Origin: Lepidostoma basale
Lineage: Eukaryota > Arthropoda > Insecta > Trichoptera > Lepidostomatidae
Reading direction: 5' to 3'
DNA length: 64,000 nucleotides
Assembly (NCBI GenBank): GCA_022606425.2
Contig: JAHDVF020001328.1
Span: 218,600 to 282,599 of the forward strand
Shown here in pieces: positions 21,144 through 31,929 of this stretch (position 1 is its first letter; the number at the start of each line of letters is the position of its first letter). The position numbers and the translations under genes were made by a program. Below the pieces are notes generated by a model. It was not told where the DNA came from. It did not search any database and saw only the letters and a program-made list of their open reading frames with translations.

Positions 21144-21290
21144 CGATATCTGCAAGTAGCACAACGTCATCCAGATACAAGAGACAGCTTACTGACACTC
21201 CGATAATTTTTGCACCTGCATCCAACCCTTTTAGATATTTCATACACTTATCCATATACAGATTAAGCAATCATTTTTACTTTTCTAATT
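21144..21290 (-). mobile_element. LINE-A reverse-transcriptase fragment, mutated YxDD box
   Basis: Minus strand encodes LDAGAKIIGVSVSCLLYLDD then VVLLADIE. The second residue of the YADD box is leucine instead of alanine. It is one of three places in the window where reverse-transcriptase motif C survives; the others are 40222 and 59945. Confidence 0.75.
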
Positions 21291-21334
21291 AATTTGCTGA
21301 TTTATATGGTACCATTTTTATGAATTAATCATCT

Positions 21335-21512
21335 CAGGGGTGCTGAATTAATATCATGGCAAGTCGAGAGTCGGGGAAATCAACATGCTTGCATTATACG
21401 ATGAATTAATGATAATGATTCGTGAGAAGTGTCTAGAAATAATAGTGTGACGGTCTACTATTTCTGGCTACTCCATCGGAAAGACGCCGTGTTGATTAGT
21501 TAGTTCTTTTTT
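21335..21512 (+). mobile_element. LINE-A 3' remnant
   Basis: Decayed version of the last 60 codons (GTCGAGAGTCGGGGAAATCA, GAGAAGTGTCTAGAAATAAT) ending CATCGGAAAGACGCCGTGTT and TAGTTAGTT. Confidence 0.65.
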
Positions 21513-21514
21513 GT

Positions 21515-21890
21515 ATAAGTAATAAACTTTTTTTAAATTATTTCAATGCGTTAACGCGCTATTTGAAATTCGCTTTATTCGAAGATGGGAGATTCGTGCA
21601 TTCATTCGTGTAATATTACATAACTATTTGCACGCGTGAGAACGTGCTTCGACTTTATGGGCGTTATCCAAACAATTTTATACTACACACTGATTGTGTG
21701 TGTGTGCGGAGTACGTACGGGCCATTAGGGAAACCTATATTGTTTTCTGCTGAATAATAATGACTTTTAAAATCCACAGCCTTTTGTCTTTTGACAAGAG
21801 AGATTGCCTCTGCCATCGTTCGTTAGCTGCAAATGGCCTTACTTAAAAAATACAAACGCTTTTATATTATATAATAATGTTACTTACTTA
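21515..21890. other. Unassigned stretch
   Basis: No feature supported; includes a short GTGTGTGTGTG run near 21700. Confidence 0.4.
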
Positions 21891-22340
21891 CTACTAAGAC
21901 AGCCGTTGTCGTCCACTGCTGGACATAGGCCTCCCCCATATTTCTCCACGTATCCCTGTCTTGTGCCTTTTGCATCCAATCGCCAGCAATTCTCCTAAAG
22001 ACATCGGACCGTCGCGTCGTGTTGCGGTTCTCCCTCTGTTTCGTTTGTCTTCGCGGGGTCTCCACTTTACCACTCTTCTGGTCCATCTATCGTCTGCCAA
22101 TCTGGCAACATGTCCCGCAAATGACCATTTAAGCTTCGCTACCCTTGCGATGACATCTGTTACTCCCGACCTTCTACGTATTTCAGTATTTCTTATCCGG
22201 TCCGAGAGTCTTACGTATAGCATGGCTCTTTCGTGTTTCCTCTGTGCTACACGGAGTCTCCTTTTGGTCGACTTGGTGAGGGTTAGCGTTTCTGCTCCAT
22301 ATATCAGTACTGGAAGTATGCATTGATCATACATTTTACG
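21891..22340 (-). pseudogene. LINE-D-type (RTE-like) C-terminal ORF fragment
   Basis: A 146-codon minus-strand frame (21894-22334) encodes CILPVLIYGAETLTLTKSTK, RLRVAQRKHERAML, SDRIRNTEIRRRSGVTDVIA, KLKWSFAGHVARLADDRW and W-PRE-KRNRGR. It then shifts frame; the adjacent frame continues AQDRDTWRNMGEAYVQQWTT. This is the standard C terminus of RTE-like LINE proteins. No catalytic domain. Confidence 0.85.
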
Positions 22341-22430
22341 TTTCAGACACTGGGGAATCTTAATGATGTTAGTTTGTCAATAATATGAAATAAGTACGCG
22401 GTGGTCTACTGAACAAACTGATTTTTAATT

Positions 22431-22626
22431 CTAAAATGGATTGTCTCTTACTCCAAAACGATTTGACTCTTCTTAGTACAACATGGATTAATTAACTCTT
22501 TCTCCAAAATGGATTGACTTTTACTCCAAAACGGATTGTCCCTTACTCCATTACGCATTGACTCTTTTTATAAAATGGATTGACTATTGCTCCAAAATGG
22601 ATTGACTCTTACTCTAAAACGCTTAA
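22431..22626. repeat. 22-bp minisatellite, about nine units
   Basis: Imperfect tandem units close to CTCCAAAATGGATTGACTCT plus TA. Units vary by substitution and by small insertions, with sub-lengths of 19-26 bp. No coding or RNA motif. Confidence 0.75.
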
Positions 22627-22861
22627 CATTTGCCTTTACTGTGCTAAAAAAATCGGCTGATTTACGGCTCAAAAGGCGCAGAATCTGGTGTCTTTAAACT
22701 ATTTAACAGTTGTATGGCCATAGGAAGTAAGCAAGTAGTTGATTCGTATTAATTTACGTCATTGATTAAGAAATAATAAATAGTTTATATAGAAGCGTTT
22801 GATTGCCCCCCCACACAATTAATTATTTATGTATATATTATAAGTCTTCTAATCTCCACGT

Positions 22862-23115
22862 CATCGACATAGAGGTACGCATTGCAAGGATGAAGTGGCA
22901 ATGGGCTGAGCATGTGTGCCGAAGGGATGGTGGAAGATGGAGCCAGAGGGTTACTGAATGGAGACCAAGGCTGGGCCGAAGAAGTGTCGGGAGACAGCCT
23001 ACCAGGTGGAGCGAAGATATTGTGTGGACAGTGGGAAGGGTCTGGAGAACACTGGCGAGAGGTGGTGGGGTGGAAAGGCTTACGTCCAGCAGTGGATGGA
23101 GACAAGCTGATGAAG
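22862..23115 (+). mobile_element. LINE-D-type (RTE-like) 3' end
   Basis: Open frame through VRIARMKWQWAEHVCRRDGG, RWSQRVTEWRPRLGRRSVGR, QPTRWSEDIVWTVGRVW. This is the RTE C-terminal order W-GH, W-PR-G-RSVGRP--RW-DD. Ends near GGATATTATAAG. Confidence 0.8.
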
Positions 23116-23164
23116 GATATTATAAGTAAACAAAAAATCGCTGTTTGTTATCCTTAAAAGAAAC

Positions 23165-23671
23165 AAATAAACAAACCATCACGCCGGTTCCCCGCAGGGG
23201 TAGGCAGAGAAAATGGACCACCACACAACTCTATCCTGACAAACCTCTCTAGCTTCCACCACATTCATACAACGAGTCATACACGCACGTCGATTCCTCC
23301 GACTTCTAACATGACCAACCTTTAAATTTTGATTAATTTGGTCATGCCATGTTTTCCTCGGTCTGTCTCGACTTCGTACTCCATTTACATCATTAACATA
23401 TACTTTCTTAACCATTATTTCTCCATCCATGCGTTCCATATGTCCGAACCATCGCAGCGATCCTTTCATAATTTTGTTCATAATACCTTATTTCGCTCTA
23501 CATTCCTTTCTAATATCAGCATTTGAGATTCTGTCATACATCGTTCTACTACACATACGTCTTAGGGACCTCATCTCTACCACATTTATTTTGCTCTCAT
23601 CCTTCTTCTGCCAATTCCATGCTTCGCTTCAATACATTAGGGATGGGACTAGAAGTCCGTTGTGAACGAAC
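23165..23671 (-). pseudogene. LINE-A C-terminal copy, (GTT)n-type
   Basis: Minus-strand frame 23179-23481 encodes NKIMKGSLRWFGHMERMDGE, VKKVYVNDVNGVRSRDRPRK, TWHDQINQNLKVGHVRSRRN and ends SAYPCGEPA. The upstream frame is broken near 23490 (a one-base loss before the EGIMNK codons). It is 5'-truncated at the GTTCACAACGGACTTCTAGT codons. The tail reads GGTTTGTTTATTTGTTT on minus. Confidence 0.85.
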
Positions 23672-24113
23672 ATTAATAGATAAATAAATAAACATCCAAA
23701 CAAAAATTCCAAATAATGACACTCGACAACTTTGAAAAAATATATATAATATGAACTCACGAAATCGTTTACCGAGGTTATTAAATTTAAAACATTTCAA
23801 TAAAAATTAATAGTTACACGTAGAATAAAGGTAAACCCTACCCATTCCATACAAGGACGTTCATAATTATTCATACTTAAAAACTACCTGTTTTGTATGA
23901 AACGGTTTGCCCTAGTTCTGGGTAAATTGCTTCAAATATCATTGTAAATATTTTCAATAGCATTCAATAAGATATTCAGGCAATTCGCTTTTAACATTCT
24001 GACCCCTATAAAACGTATAACTTTTGTTAAGTTCAATATTAAAACAGAAGATAAAAGAGAAAACAAATGGAATATTTTATTAACTGTTAAAATTTATAAC
24101 ACCGTTATCTTCT
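23672..24113. other. Unassigned AT-rich stretch
   Basis: No feature supported. Confidence 0.4.
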
Positions 24114-24780
24114 TTTTATTCTTCTCAGTCGTATTCCTCATGATTGAGGGTCTTGTCCATCCTGTAAACCCTAGGTTCTCAAAGTGGGCGATAACGCCCC
24201 CTTGTGGGCGTGTGAGACTTTCAGGGGGGCAGTAGAAGACCCAGAAAAAATAGAGAGAGTGGGAAAAAAATGTAGTCTTAAAAGACAAAAAAAAACACGC
24301 TTATCACGTAGGTACTAATAAAGCAAATTAAACTTAAATATTGGTTTATTTTGTTATTGTATGTATTGTAATTATTTTCCATTTTCTGGAAAAACTTTTA
24401 TGGGAGGGGAGCGTTGAACGTTTATTTTTTTTACAGAAAAGATTGGAAACCTATACTGTAAACCATTGACCATGGCAAGCCATGCGCTCCTGTCACCAGG
24501 CTGCAGCTAATGAGAGACCAGTCAGCTCCCTGATTTGATTGGACCAGCGGCTCGGTGATCGTCCTTGTGGTCGTCTTTCCCCCACTTTGCCCGTCATGAT
24601 GGGCTTTTCAAGGTTGTCCCGATCTCTCAGGGCTATGTATCCAAAATATGTTAACACTCTTTAAGAGCGCATCCGCGAAAGTCTTGCCCTTATACCCAAC
24701 TGGTCAATGATCAACTGGTTTGTTCTTCTTCCCGTCCAGGGTATACGCATCATTCGCCACCAGCACCACATTTCGAAATT
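24114..24780 (-). mobile_element. LINE-J C-terminal fragment split by a hAT-type MITE
   Basis: Minus strand: NQLIIDQLGIRARLSRMRS, TYFGYIALRDRDNLEKPIMT, GKVGERRPQGRSPSRWSNQI, RELTGLSLAAAW, then MACHGQWFTGWTRPSIMRNT. A 286-bp MITE interrupts the codons for GQWFTGW. Frames are otherwise damaged by stops. Confidence 0.75.
24170..24455. mobile_element. hAT-type MITE with 8-bp duplication
   Basis: Flanked by perfect CTGTAAAC at 24162-24169 and 24456-24463. Ends CCTAGGTTCTCAAAG and its imperfect inverse GATTGGAAACCTATA. A second copy, in the opposite orientation with its own 8-bp duplication, is at 59574-59871. No coding capacity. Confidence 0.85.
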
Positions 24781-25226
24781 TTGATAGCGAGTCTTGGACT
24801 ATGCGAACATCGGAGAGGAGAACAGGGAGCTGACTGATTTCTTATTAGCTGCAGCCTGGATTCTGGCGAGTGACAGAAGCGCATGGCGTGTCATTGTCTG
24901 GTGATGCCGGTGGGGAGAGCAATCAAACTGCTGACCATGATCGCTTCGGAGATCAATGTCTTTCATATTCGTGAAAGTTCGTTCAGAAGACAAATACTCT
25001 TGACTTTAGAGAGTATCTTGTATTCCTAATGTCGTACCATCTCTCATGCGTTCCTGGTATTATACATTTATTATATTTTACCTGTTCTCAATAGATGTTT
25101 TAAACTATAAAAATTGTTTGTAATATCTTTTGCGAAAATAAACTGATTTGATTTGATTTGATTGTCAATGGTTTACAGGATGGACACGACCCTCAATCAT
25201 GAGGAATATGACTGAGAAGAAGAAGT
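24781..25226 (+). mobile_element. LINE-J C-terminal fragment, inverted partner, split by LINE-B
   Basis: GELTDFLLAAAWILASDRSA-like codons to 24898, resuming at 25161 with GTTTACAGGATGGACACGAC and CCTCAATCATGAGG, ending GAAGAAGAAG. It is the same LINE-J end as 24114-24780 but on the opposite strand. Confidence 0.75.
24899..25160 (+). mobile_element. LINE-B 3' end inserted in LINE-J
   Basis: Flanked by ATTGTC at 24893-24898 and 25161-25166. Contains PVGRAIKLLTMIASEIN-like codons ending in the LESILYS region and the 3' UTR with TGATTTGATTTGATT. Only 262 bp, strongly 5'-truncated. Confidence 0.85.
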
Positions 25227-25660
25227 GGTATTTATATAGTCGGCGCCATTTTTCATGCACAAATTAGGCCTACTCTAGGTATCTGTATTCTCTTAAATCT
25301 ATAACCAGAGCCTCAGGGAGTTAGCAGTCATTATCATATTATGCAGTTTATTAACTTAGTTTATGTAAATTATATCAACAAGTCGAGATAACCTTCGACT
25401 ATTTTAGTATTTAGATTCCAATCTCTTTCGATAGTGGAATATGAATTTAATCTGGCTAACGTTATTAAGTAATTGTTTGTAATATTACCTAGGTATATAA
25501 TATTACAATACATATAATATATAAGTGTGTGTGTGTGTGTACTTGTTATTTTGTATACTAATATCCGTTATGACAAAAGCTATTAATCACGCCCTCTATG
25601 TATGAAATATTCAATAAATGCATATTTTGCAATTATTAAGATATATCTTATAATTACAAA
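25227..25660. other. Unassigned stretch with GT microsatellite
   Basis: A (GT)8-9 run at 25525-25541; nothing else recognised. Confidence 0.45.
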
Positions 25661-26176
25661 ACAAAACAAACAAACCATCACGCCGTTTTCCCGCAGGGGT
25701 AGGCAGAGAGGATTGGACCGCCACACTACTCTATCCTGGCAAACCTCTCTAGGTTCCTCCACATTCATACAAAGAGTCATACACACACATCGATTCCTCC
25801 GACTTCTAACATGACCAACCTTTAGAATTTGATTAATTTGGTCTTGCCATGTTTTCTTCGGTCTGCCTCGACTTTGTACCCCATTTACGTCATTAACGTA
25901 TACTTTCTTAGCCATTCTTTCTCCATCCATGCGTTCCATATTTCCGAACCAACGCAGTGATCCTTTCATAATTTTGTTCATAATTCCTTCTTCCGCACTA
26001 CATTCCTTTCTTATATCAACATTTGAGATTCTGAGGTAAATCGTTCTACCACACATACGTCTTAGGGACCTCAACTCTATCGCATTGATTCTGCTCGCAT
26101 ACTTCTTCTGCCATTTCCATGCTTCGCTTCCAAACATTAGGGTTGGGACCAGAACTCCATTGTGAACGGCTGTCAC
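25661..26176 (-). pseudogene. LINE-A C-terminal copy, (GTT)n-type
   Basis: The minus-strand frame runs from AVHNGVLVPTLMFGSEAWKW through RTIYLRISNVDIRKECSAEE, RWFGNMERMDGERMAKKVYV, GRPKKTWQDQINQILKVGHV to the CQDRVVW block. A frameshift just before SAYP then carries it past the normal stop for about 30 codons. Tail AACAAAACAAACAAACC on plus. The usual RWFGH is RWFGN here. Confidence 0.85.
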
Positions 26177-26580
26177 ACCGAAGGGATAGGTTTTACGTAA
26201 GATTATGTAGTACCTGTGGTAACTTTAATTCATACGATCAACGCCTTTCATATGTAGTCTTATATTTAGAACTGAATATTTTCGATCTAGTTTTGAATCA
26301 CCCTGTACCATATTGTTGTGATGGGTGTATGCTCTTATTTAGGTACTAAGATATGATATGCACTATGACTTATAGTGAGAACAGACATGATACAAGTGCA
26401 TATACGACTATGTCGTCTTTGTATGCAAATCTCATCGAGATGACTCTTGAAATGCTACAGGATATTGACTGACAAGGTCATTTACTGCTAAACAAATCAT
26501 TTCGCCGGTGGAGGAGTATTAAACATGATGTGTAAAAGCAGAACAGAAGAACCTCAGTAGCATAGACAAAACGCTTTTAA
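26177..26580. other. Unassigned stretch
   Basis: No feature supported. Confidence 0.4.
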
Positions 26581-26785
26581 AATTAAACCCACAATTAAAT
26601 TTCCCTAAAGGGGTATGTAGAGAGAACAGACCGCCCCACTACTCGATCCAGCCACACGTCTCTATCATTCTTCCACATTCATATAGCGTGTCATGCAACC
26701 TTGTCTGTTTGTCCGACTCCTCACGTGGCCGACATCTAATATTGGTTTGATTTGATTTCTCAACGTTTTCATCGGTCTTTCTATA
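26581..26785 (-). mobile_element. LINE-A 3' fragment
   Basis: TTCCCTAAAGGGGTATGTAG to TTTTCATCGGTCTTTCTATA on plus is the minus-strand end of LINE-A, from the RGRP codons to the stop, with an eroded tail. Confidence 0.75.
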
Positions 26786-26789
26786 TTTA

Positions 26790-26934
26790 AATAATAATTA
26801 ATAAGAATGAAAACGTATGTAAGTATTATGAAAGTTTTTTTTAAATATTTTGTGTGAATGACACGTTTGTTGATGCCCATAAAATATGATAAAATTTCCA
26901 GAAAACAGACATTTTCTTTCATATTAATAATAAA
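26790..26934. repeat. G foldback hairpin, short form
   Basis: Inverted arms AAGAATGAAAACGTATGTAA and GAAAACAGACATTTTCTTTC around GTGTGAATGACACG. It sits between a minus and a plus LINE-A fragment. Confidence 0.65.
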
Positions 26935-27395
26935 GCATGGAGCTAACAAAAGAAGGATGAAAGCAAAATAAATGCAGTAGAAATGGGATCTCTTAGACGA
27001 ACGTGGTGAAAATGTGTGTATGATAGAATGTCGAATGTAAATATAAGAAATGAATGCAAAGCGAATGAAAGTGTTATAAACAAAATAATGAAAAAAGCGT
27101 TTGGTTTGGATACATGGAAAAATGAAGAATTGTAAAGAAAGCATAATATATATAAACGACATAAACTGAACTAGAAATATAGGAAGACCAATGAAAATGT
27201 GGAAATTCAATCATGAAAATTAAATAAATCAAATATTGAATGTCGATTATTGAGGAGTCGTAGAAATCGAGGTGCGTGCATGACAAGATGTATGAATGTA
27301 GAGGAATCGAGAGAAGTATGTTAGGAAAGAACAGTGTGGAGTTCCATTCTTTCTGTCTACCCCTCCGGGGAGACGGCGTAATGGTTAGTTAGTTA
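26935..27395 (+). mobile_element. LINE-A C-terminal fragment, (GTTA)n tail
   Basis: AGCTAACAAAAGAAGGATGA through DRMSNVNIRNECKANESV-like codons to CTACCCCTCCGGGGAGACGG and GTTAGTTAGTTAAG. Many stops; NKIMKK is followed by a deletion. Confidence 0.8.
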
Positions 27396-27699
27396 AGTTT
27401 GGGAAACCTTGTCTTAGAGCAATGCAATAAGAATAAACTTGTGAAAAGGGTGTATGATACAGATAATGATGCTGCAGTATCCATCACATCACACGTATTC
27501 GAATCACTAGAACATTAACATACAATTAGCAAACGTTGGATCGCCATGCATAGAAACTCGGCTGCAGATAGTGGGAGATACAGATATTGTATAATTTATG
27601 GTAAACTGTATTAAATGAAACAATTTTAATATTGTCGGAAGAGAAAACAGAAGAATCATAAAGCTTACTCAAAATTGATAAAAAAACATGCTAAAAATA
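27396..27699. other. Unassigned stretch
   Basis: No feature supported. Confidence 0.4.
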
Positions 27700-27884
27700 A
27701 GTTCCATTACTGAAAAATCTCCGAGATCGTGTCCGTAACGCATAAATAAGAAAAACTGACGAAATAGAGGATATCGTTCGGTGAAGTAGATTCAGAAAAA
27801 GATACTGAAAGGACAGTTTTGCCAGAAGAACCGCCTAAGAGATGGGGGGACAGCTGGAATTTATCATCTCAGGAGATTTCTGTG
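27700..27884 (+). mobile_element. LINE-C fragment joined to LINE-A
   Basis: LRDRVRNA-like and EEPPKRWGDSWNLSSQEISV codons match LINE-C, with a deletion in the RRRYWRDHV region. Homology switches to LINE-A at about 27885 without any tail. Confidence 0.7.
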
Positions 27885-28092
27885 TTAATGAATGTGGAGG
27901 AAGCAAGAGAGGTATGTCAGGTCCGAACGGTATGGCGGTCCATCCTCTCTGCATATCCCTCCGGAGAGACGGCGTGGTTAGTTCATAACATTATTGTAAA
28001 TATTAAAAATTATTTCAAAAACGAAAGAAAAGTGTAGGAGTCAATTCTTTCTGCCTACCCCTTCGTGGAGATAGCGTGATGGTTAGTTAGTT
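27885..28092 (+). mobile_element. LINE-A 3' ends, two short pieces
   Basis: 27885-27985 encodes MNVEEAREVCQVRTVWRSIL then SAYPSGETA-like. A second piece, 28023-28092, repeats AGTCAATTCTTTCTGCCTAC and CCCTTCGTGGAG before TTAGTTAGTT. Confidence 0.75.
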
Positions 28093-28159
28093 TTTTCGGA
28101 TTTTTTTATAATCACTGAAACCAATCGCAAAAATTAATAAGAATGTTTTTAATAGGAAA

Positions 28160-28590
28160 CTAGCTGACCCGGCGAACTTCGTACCGCCTCAGAATCAATC
28201 AATTTTGTGTCAACTTATTAGTTGAATTAAATTCAATTACTCATTAAGTTATTATGAATGCTCAAAATGAATTAAGTTCAATAAATGTGCAAAGTCTAAA
28301 TGAAAAGTATTTGAATTGCACTGATATGAATGTATTTCACATGGCAGCAAGGGATTTGCTTTATTGAAGCGATTAAAAATGATTCGCGTGGCATTGTTGC
28401 ACTACTTTCTGTTAAACTATTATATTTGCTGGATAGGATGCACTCGGGTCGATTTTTTCCGATGTTTTAATAGTTATTCTGCTATTCGTGACGGAGACAA
28501 ATCCAACAAATCAGAGATCATCAAAATCGGTCCAGCCGTTCTTGAGTTATAATTGGTGTAACTGACATGACTATGTTTTATATACTCGTA
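28160..28590. repeat. Interspersed repeat of unknown class
   Basis: Starts AACTAGCTGACCCGGCGAAC and ends near ATCATCAAAATCGGTCCAGC, CGTTCTTGAGTTATAA. Both motifs recur in many arthropod repeats from memory; the second is loosely echoed at 47230-47265 here. Class not determined. Confidence 0.45.
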
Positions 28591-28639
28591 TATAGACATG
28601 CGAACGTAGTGGAGTCGGCATAAGGTTTAAAGTAGATAG

Positions 28640-28970
28640 AATAGAATCATGATTTATGTGAAGAAAAACACAGTCAAGAAAAATTGGACCTACACGAATA
28701 TCTCCATCATGCACGAATTCAACAGATCGTATAGGAACGTGGAATGCATGTTTGCGAAATTTTCAAGCATAAATACATATTGATTGAAAAACGTTTGGTG
28801 GATGAGGCATTCCTGATAATCCGGTCATTAAATTTGACGACATTGGGAACACTTCGTGACTGTGAACATCGCAAGACATGCCTATTGTTTCATTGTAATG
28901 ATGGCTGTACAGTCAAATGAGTAAATACTCCAACATAATACATAGTTTTTACACTTAAGAAATTGAAAAA
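28640..28970. other. Unassigned stretch
   Basis: No feature supported. Confidence 0.4.
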
Positions 28971-29000
28971 AACCTTGAATATTATCCACAAAATATTAAA

Positions 29001-29037
29001 CACGACATGTTTCGGAGGATACCTCCATCTTCAGGGG
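29001..29037 (-). other. Hammerhead-like motif
   Basis: Minus strand: CCTGAAGATG, perfect GGAGG-TAT-CCTCC hairpin, then GAAACATGTCG. The core strand differs from CTGATGA by one inserted base. Confidence 0.4.
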
Positions 29038-29324
29038 TAAATATATATTAAAAAACTAAACAAAGAAAGACTAATGTAAAAAAACGCATTTAAAATTCGA
29101 TACAATCATTAAAATTTCAAAATTAACCTGGGTAATTGTTATACGTACTAATAATTATTTTTTATCAGTAAGAACTAATAAATACCATAATATTAAAAAA
29201 TAATAATATATAATGATAATATAAAAATATTAAATTGTAATTTAGAAAAAATATACATTTGAACAGACATAATTTATGTATATGTATTTCATAACTATAT
29301 GCTACATTTTTAGTTAGATATCAT

Positions 29325-29705
29325 CATCATCATCCTAAGCTCGACAGCCCTGGGTGGGCCTTGGCTGAATCCAGGAGCTTCCTCCATTCTCGTCTGTTTG
29401 ATGCCCCCATTCTCCAATTTCTCACTTGCAACACCGATGCATCCGTGTTGACACTGTCCATCCATCGCATTTTGGGCCTTCCTGGTCTTCTACGTCCCTG
29501 TGGTACTGAGAGCGTGAGGCGTTTTGTAGGGTTGTCGTCGTCCATTCTGATTATGTGACCAGCCCATCTCAGGCTACTTTGATGGATCTGATCACATCGG
29601 GCTCTTTATAGATATCATATAGCTCTCGGTTATATCGACGACGCCAACCATTGTGGTCTCTCACTGGGCCATATATTGTCCTAAGAACCCTTTCCTAAGA
29701 ACCCC
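29325..29705 (-). mobile_element. LINE-K (RTE-like) C-terminal fragment
   Basis: Minus strand: RVLRTIYGPVRDHNGWRRRY, NRELYDIYKEPDVIRSIKVA, then a frame change and GRRRPGRPKMRWMDSVNTDA, LQVRNWRMGASNRREWRKLL. Order and motifs are those of RTE-like LINE ends. Short (ATG)n run 29320-29333 at its 3' side. Confidence 0.8.
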
Positions 29706-30019
29706 ATATGGTGCCTTTAGTTAGATATGCAGGCACCATATTACTCTTAATTTTACAAACAAAAATCAGTGTTTTAAAGAACTAGTTTTCTTGAATTTTT
29801 AATTTGTTTAACATTGTTGAAATCCTACTATATCTACCCCAACCAAGTATAGCCCTCATTTCTAAATTTTTTTAAAATCTGTAATTTATCAATATCTCCT
29901 TTATTTGCTAAAAACAATACAGAAGAACAATAATTAAAGTGAGGCAGTATTAAAGCATTTATATCCAATTTATTTCTGATTCTAAATAAGAAACCGATAT
30001 TTTTACCAATTTTTTTATT
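29706..30019. other. Unassigned stretch
   Basis: No feature supported. Confidence 0.4.
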
Positions 30020-30413
30020 AGAACAAATATTTGTGAATGTATACTTATACCTGTATACGAAATCCCGGATTTACACCAAAGGGTGGTTAATTCAAATTTT
30101 AATTGTATCTCAATAGAGACGAAGACGTAAACTGGAAACTGAACATGGATGATCAAGGTGTTTACACGCTGACTGAAACTGACACGTGAAGATAAATATG
30201 GATTTTGAAGTATATATACATCTTCCAAAAATTTGTCATGCATGATCACAAATAACAAAGGTGGAATGGGGAATGTTGTAATTACATAAAAGCGTGCGCT
30301 TAACCCAACCAATGACAGGTCATAAGTCCTGTAAACACCTTGATCATCCATGTTCAGTTTCCAGTTTACGTCTTCGTCTCTATTGAGATACAATTAAAAA
30401 AAAAAAAAAAAAA
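30020..30413. repeat. P family, nearly complete inverted-repeat copy
   Basis: Outer flank TTTGTGAATGTATACTTATA, left arm AATTGTATCTCAATAGAGAC at 30099, right arm inverse at 30375-30395, interior ATTACATAAAAGCGTGCGCT. It ends in an A-run of about 19 bases. Confidence 0.75.
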
Positions 30414-30689
30414 TTACCAGATATTTGATATTATTTATTCGAACAATATTTTTTTCGGCTTACTGTATTGGCCACAGTAGTGCACGCAATGTCTTGTACT
30501 ATTCAGACAAGCTTCCATTCTATAAGAAAAAATAAAACACATAAATTTTAAGATTGTGTAAGCAAAACATAATTGTGGGTCTTATTATATAATAGTCTGC
30601 AATCAGCATATCTAGTTATAAGACAAAGGTAATAATATAAAAATGACGGAATAATCACATGCAGTTAATATTTCAATGCATTTTTATAT

Positions 30690-31250
30690 TCAAATTTAAA
30701 TAAGATGATTTCTCTCGAAAGACATTACAAACATGTTGACAGTTTAAGGCATCTATACTTTAAGGCAACCAGGAACGCATGAGAGATGTTTCGACTCTAG
30801 GAATACAAGATACGCTCTAAAGTCAACAGTATTTGTCTTCCAAACATACTCTCACTAATATGAAATACGTTGATCTCCTAAGCGATCATGTTCAGCAGTT
30901 CGATTGCTCTTCCCACCAACATCACCAGAGGCAGGTTGGAAGATAGAACAGTATGTGCTGGCGCTGTCGAAGATGACCATTCGAAACTTAAAAATGGATA
31001 CCCTCTAAGACGACGGAATTCTCAAAGAATCCCCTAAAAATGGATAAGTGTGAAACCATCCCTCCTTCTCTATTAAATATTGGTCCCCAGCATGCCCAAA
31101 AGGAATACGGTGGGATAAAGCCACGGATAGCTACCAAACTCCCTCGTTTAAAGATATCACAAAAATCTTTTCTGAACCCTCTCTAACATAAGCGAGTATC
31201 TCGCCTCATGGGGACTTCATATCACCGAATTGAAAGGAAGAGATCAAACG
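30690..31250 (-). mobile_element. LINE-B 3' portion
   Basis: GAAAGACATTACAAACATGT to GGAACGCATGAGAGATGTTT on plus is the LINE-B 3' UTR. The coding end follows, with CTCTAAAGTCAACAGTATTT and ACTCTCACTAATATGAAATA, and remnants of the MLERVQKKILRYL region near 31170. No (TGATT)n tail. Confidence 0.75.
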
Positions 31251-31369
31251 ATGTCAGAATTGTGAAAATTCATGGGTCAGATATGTGCCAATATTCGATA
31301 TTAAGGGAATCGTGCAATTTTCTAATAGTTTTACTCAATTAAATTTTATGGTATTGACATCTCAGAATT

Positions 31370-31505
31370 TTTACATATTTAAACACTCTCTAAAAGAGCA
31401 CTCCATCGAGTCCTGCCTGATGTCCAGCTAGTCAAGTATCGACTGGTTATTTCCTCTCAACGTCTAGGGTATGCGCAGCATGCGTTGCCAGCACCACGTC
31501 TCGAA
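31370..31505 (-). mobile_element. LINE-J fragment
   Basis: Minus strand gives WCWQRMLRIP-like and NQSILD-W-SG--RWSALLERV codons; matches 24640-24780. Confidence 0.55.
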
Positions 31506-31879
31506 TACATGAATTATCGATATCTGTTTATAATCACGTTGAAGTCAAGTTGAAATTTAAAAAGATTTTCAATTGTATGACATGTGTTTTATATTCAGAT
31601 TTAGTTTATGAACCCCCACTGTGCGTTTGCAGAATAAAAACAATTTGACAAACTGCAGTAGAGGCTCTACTGTGTAGACACAGATATTGATAGTCCCAGT
31701 TCATCATAATATTAAATACAATCAAGTAGTAAGAAACTAAAGTAAAAAGGTTCAAAAGATACTTTCAAATATGAGCTCTAAATGTAGTCTGACGCAGTTC
31801 TAAATGTTTTTTTTTTGACACTGTAATCCGCACTATAAATTATTTGTTTTACGACTGCTTTAATGTCCCATATTTGCCT

Positions 31880-31929
31880 ATGGACCTGATACCGCCCCCT
31901 GGTGGAGATGAAGATTATAGGATAGACAG
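31880..31929 (+). other. Candidate first coding exon with GTAAGT donor
   Basis: ATG at 31880 in good context (GCCTATGG) opens a 50-nt segment encoding MDLIPPPGGDEDYRID plus two bases. It ends CAG at the consensus donor GTAAGT (31930). The same frame is open about 60 nt upstream. No partner exon was found, so this is a suggestion only; a chance match to the donor consensus is possible. Confidence 0.3.

Noticed and set aside
23165..23694. 9-bp AAATAAACA as a target duplication for the LINE-A copy
   Set aside because: The right copy lies 14 bp beyond the end of LINE-A homology, and both sit in A-rich sequence.
29959..30393. 144-codon minus-strand frame
   Set aside because: It lies over a P-family inverted repeat; the low-complexity, repeat-derived content explains it.
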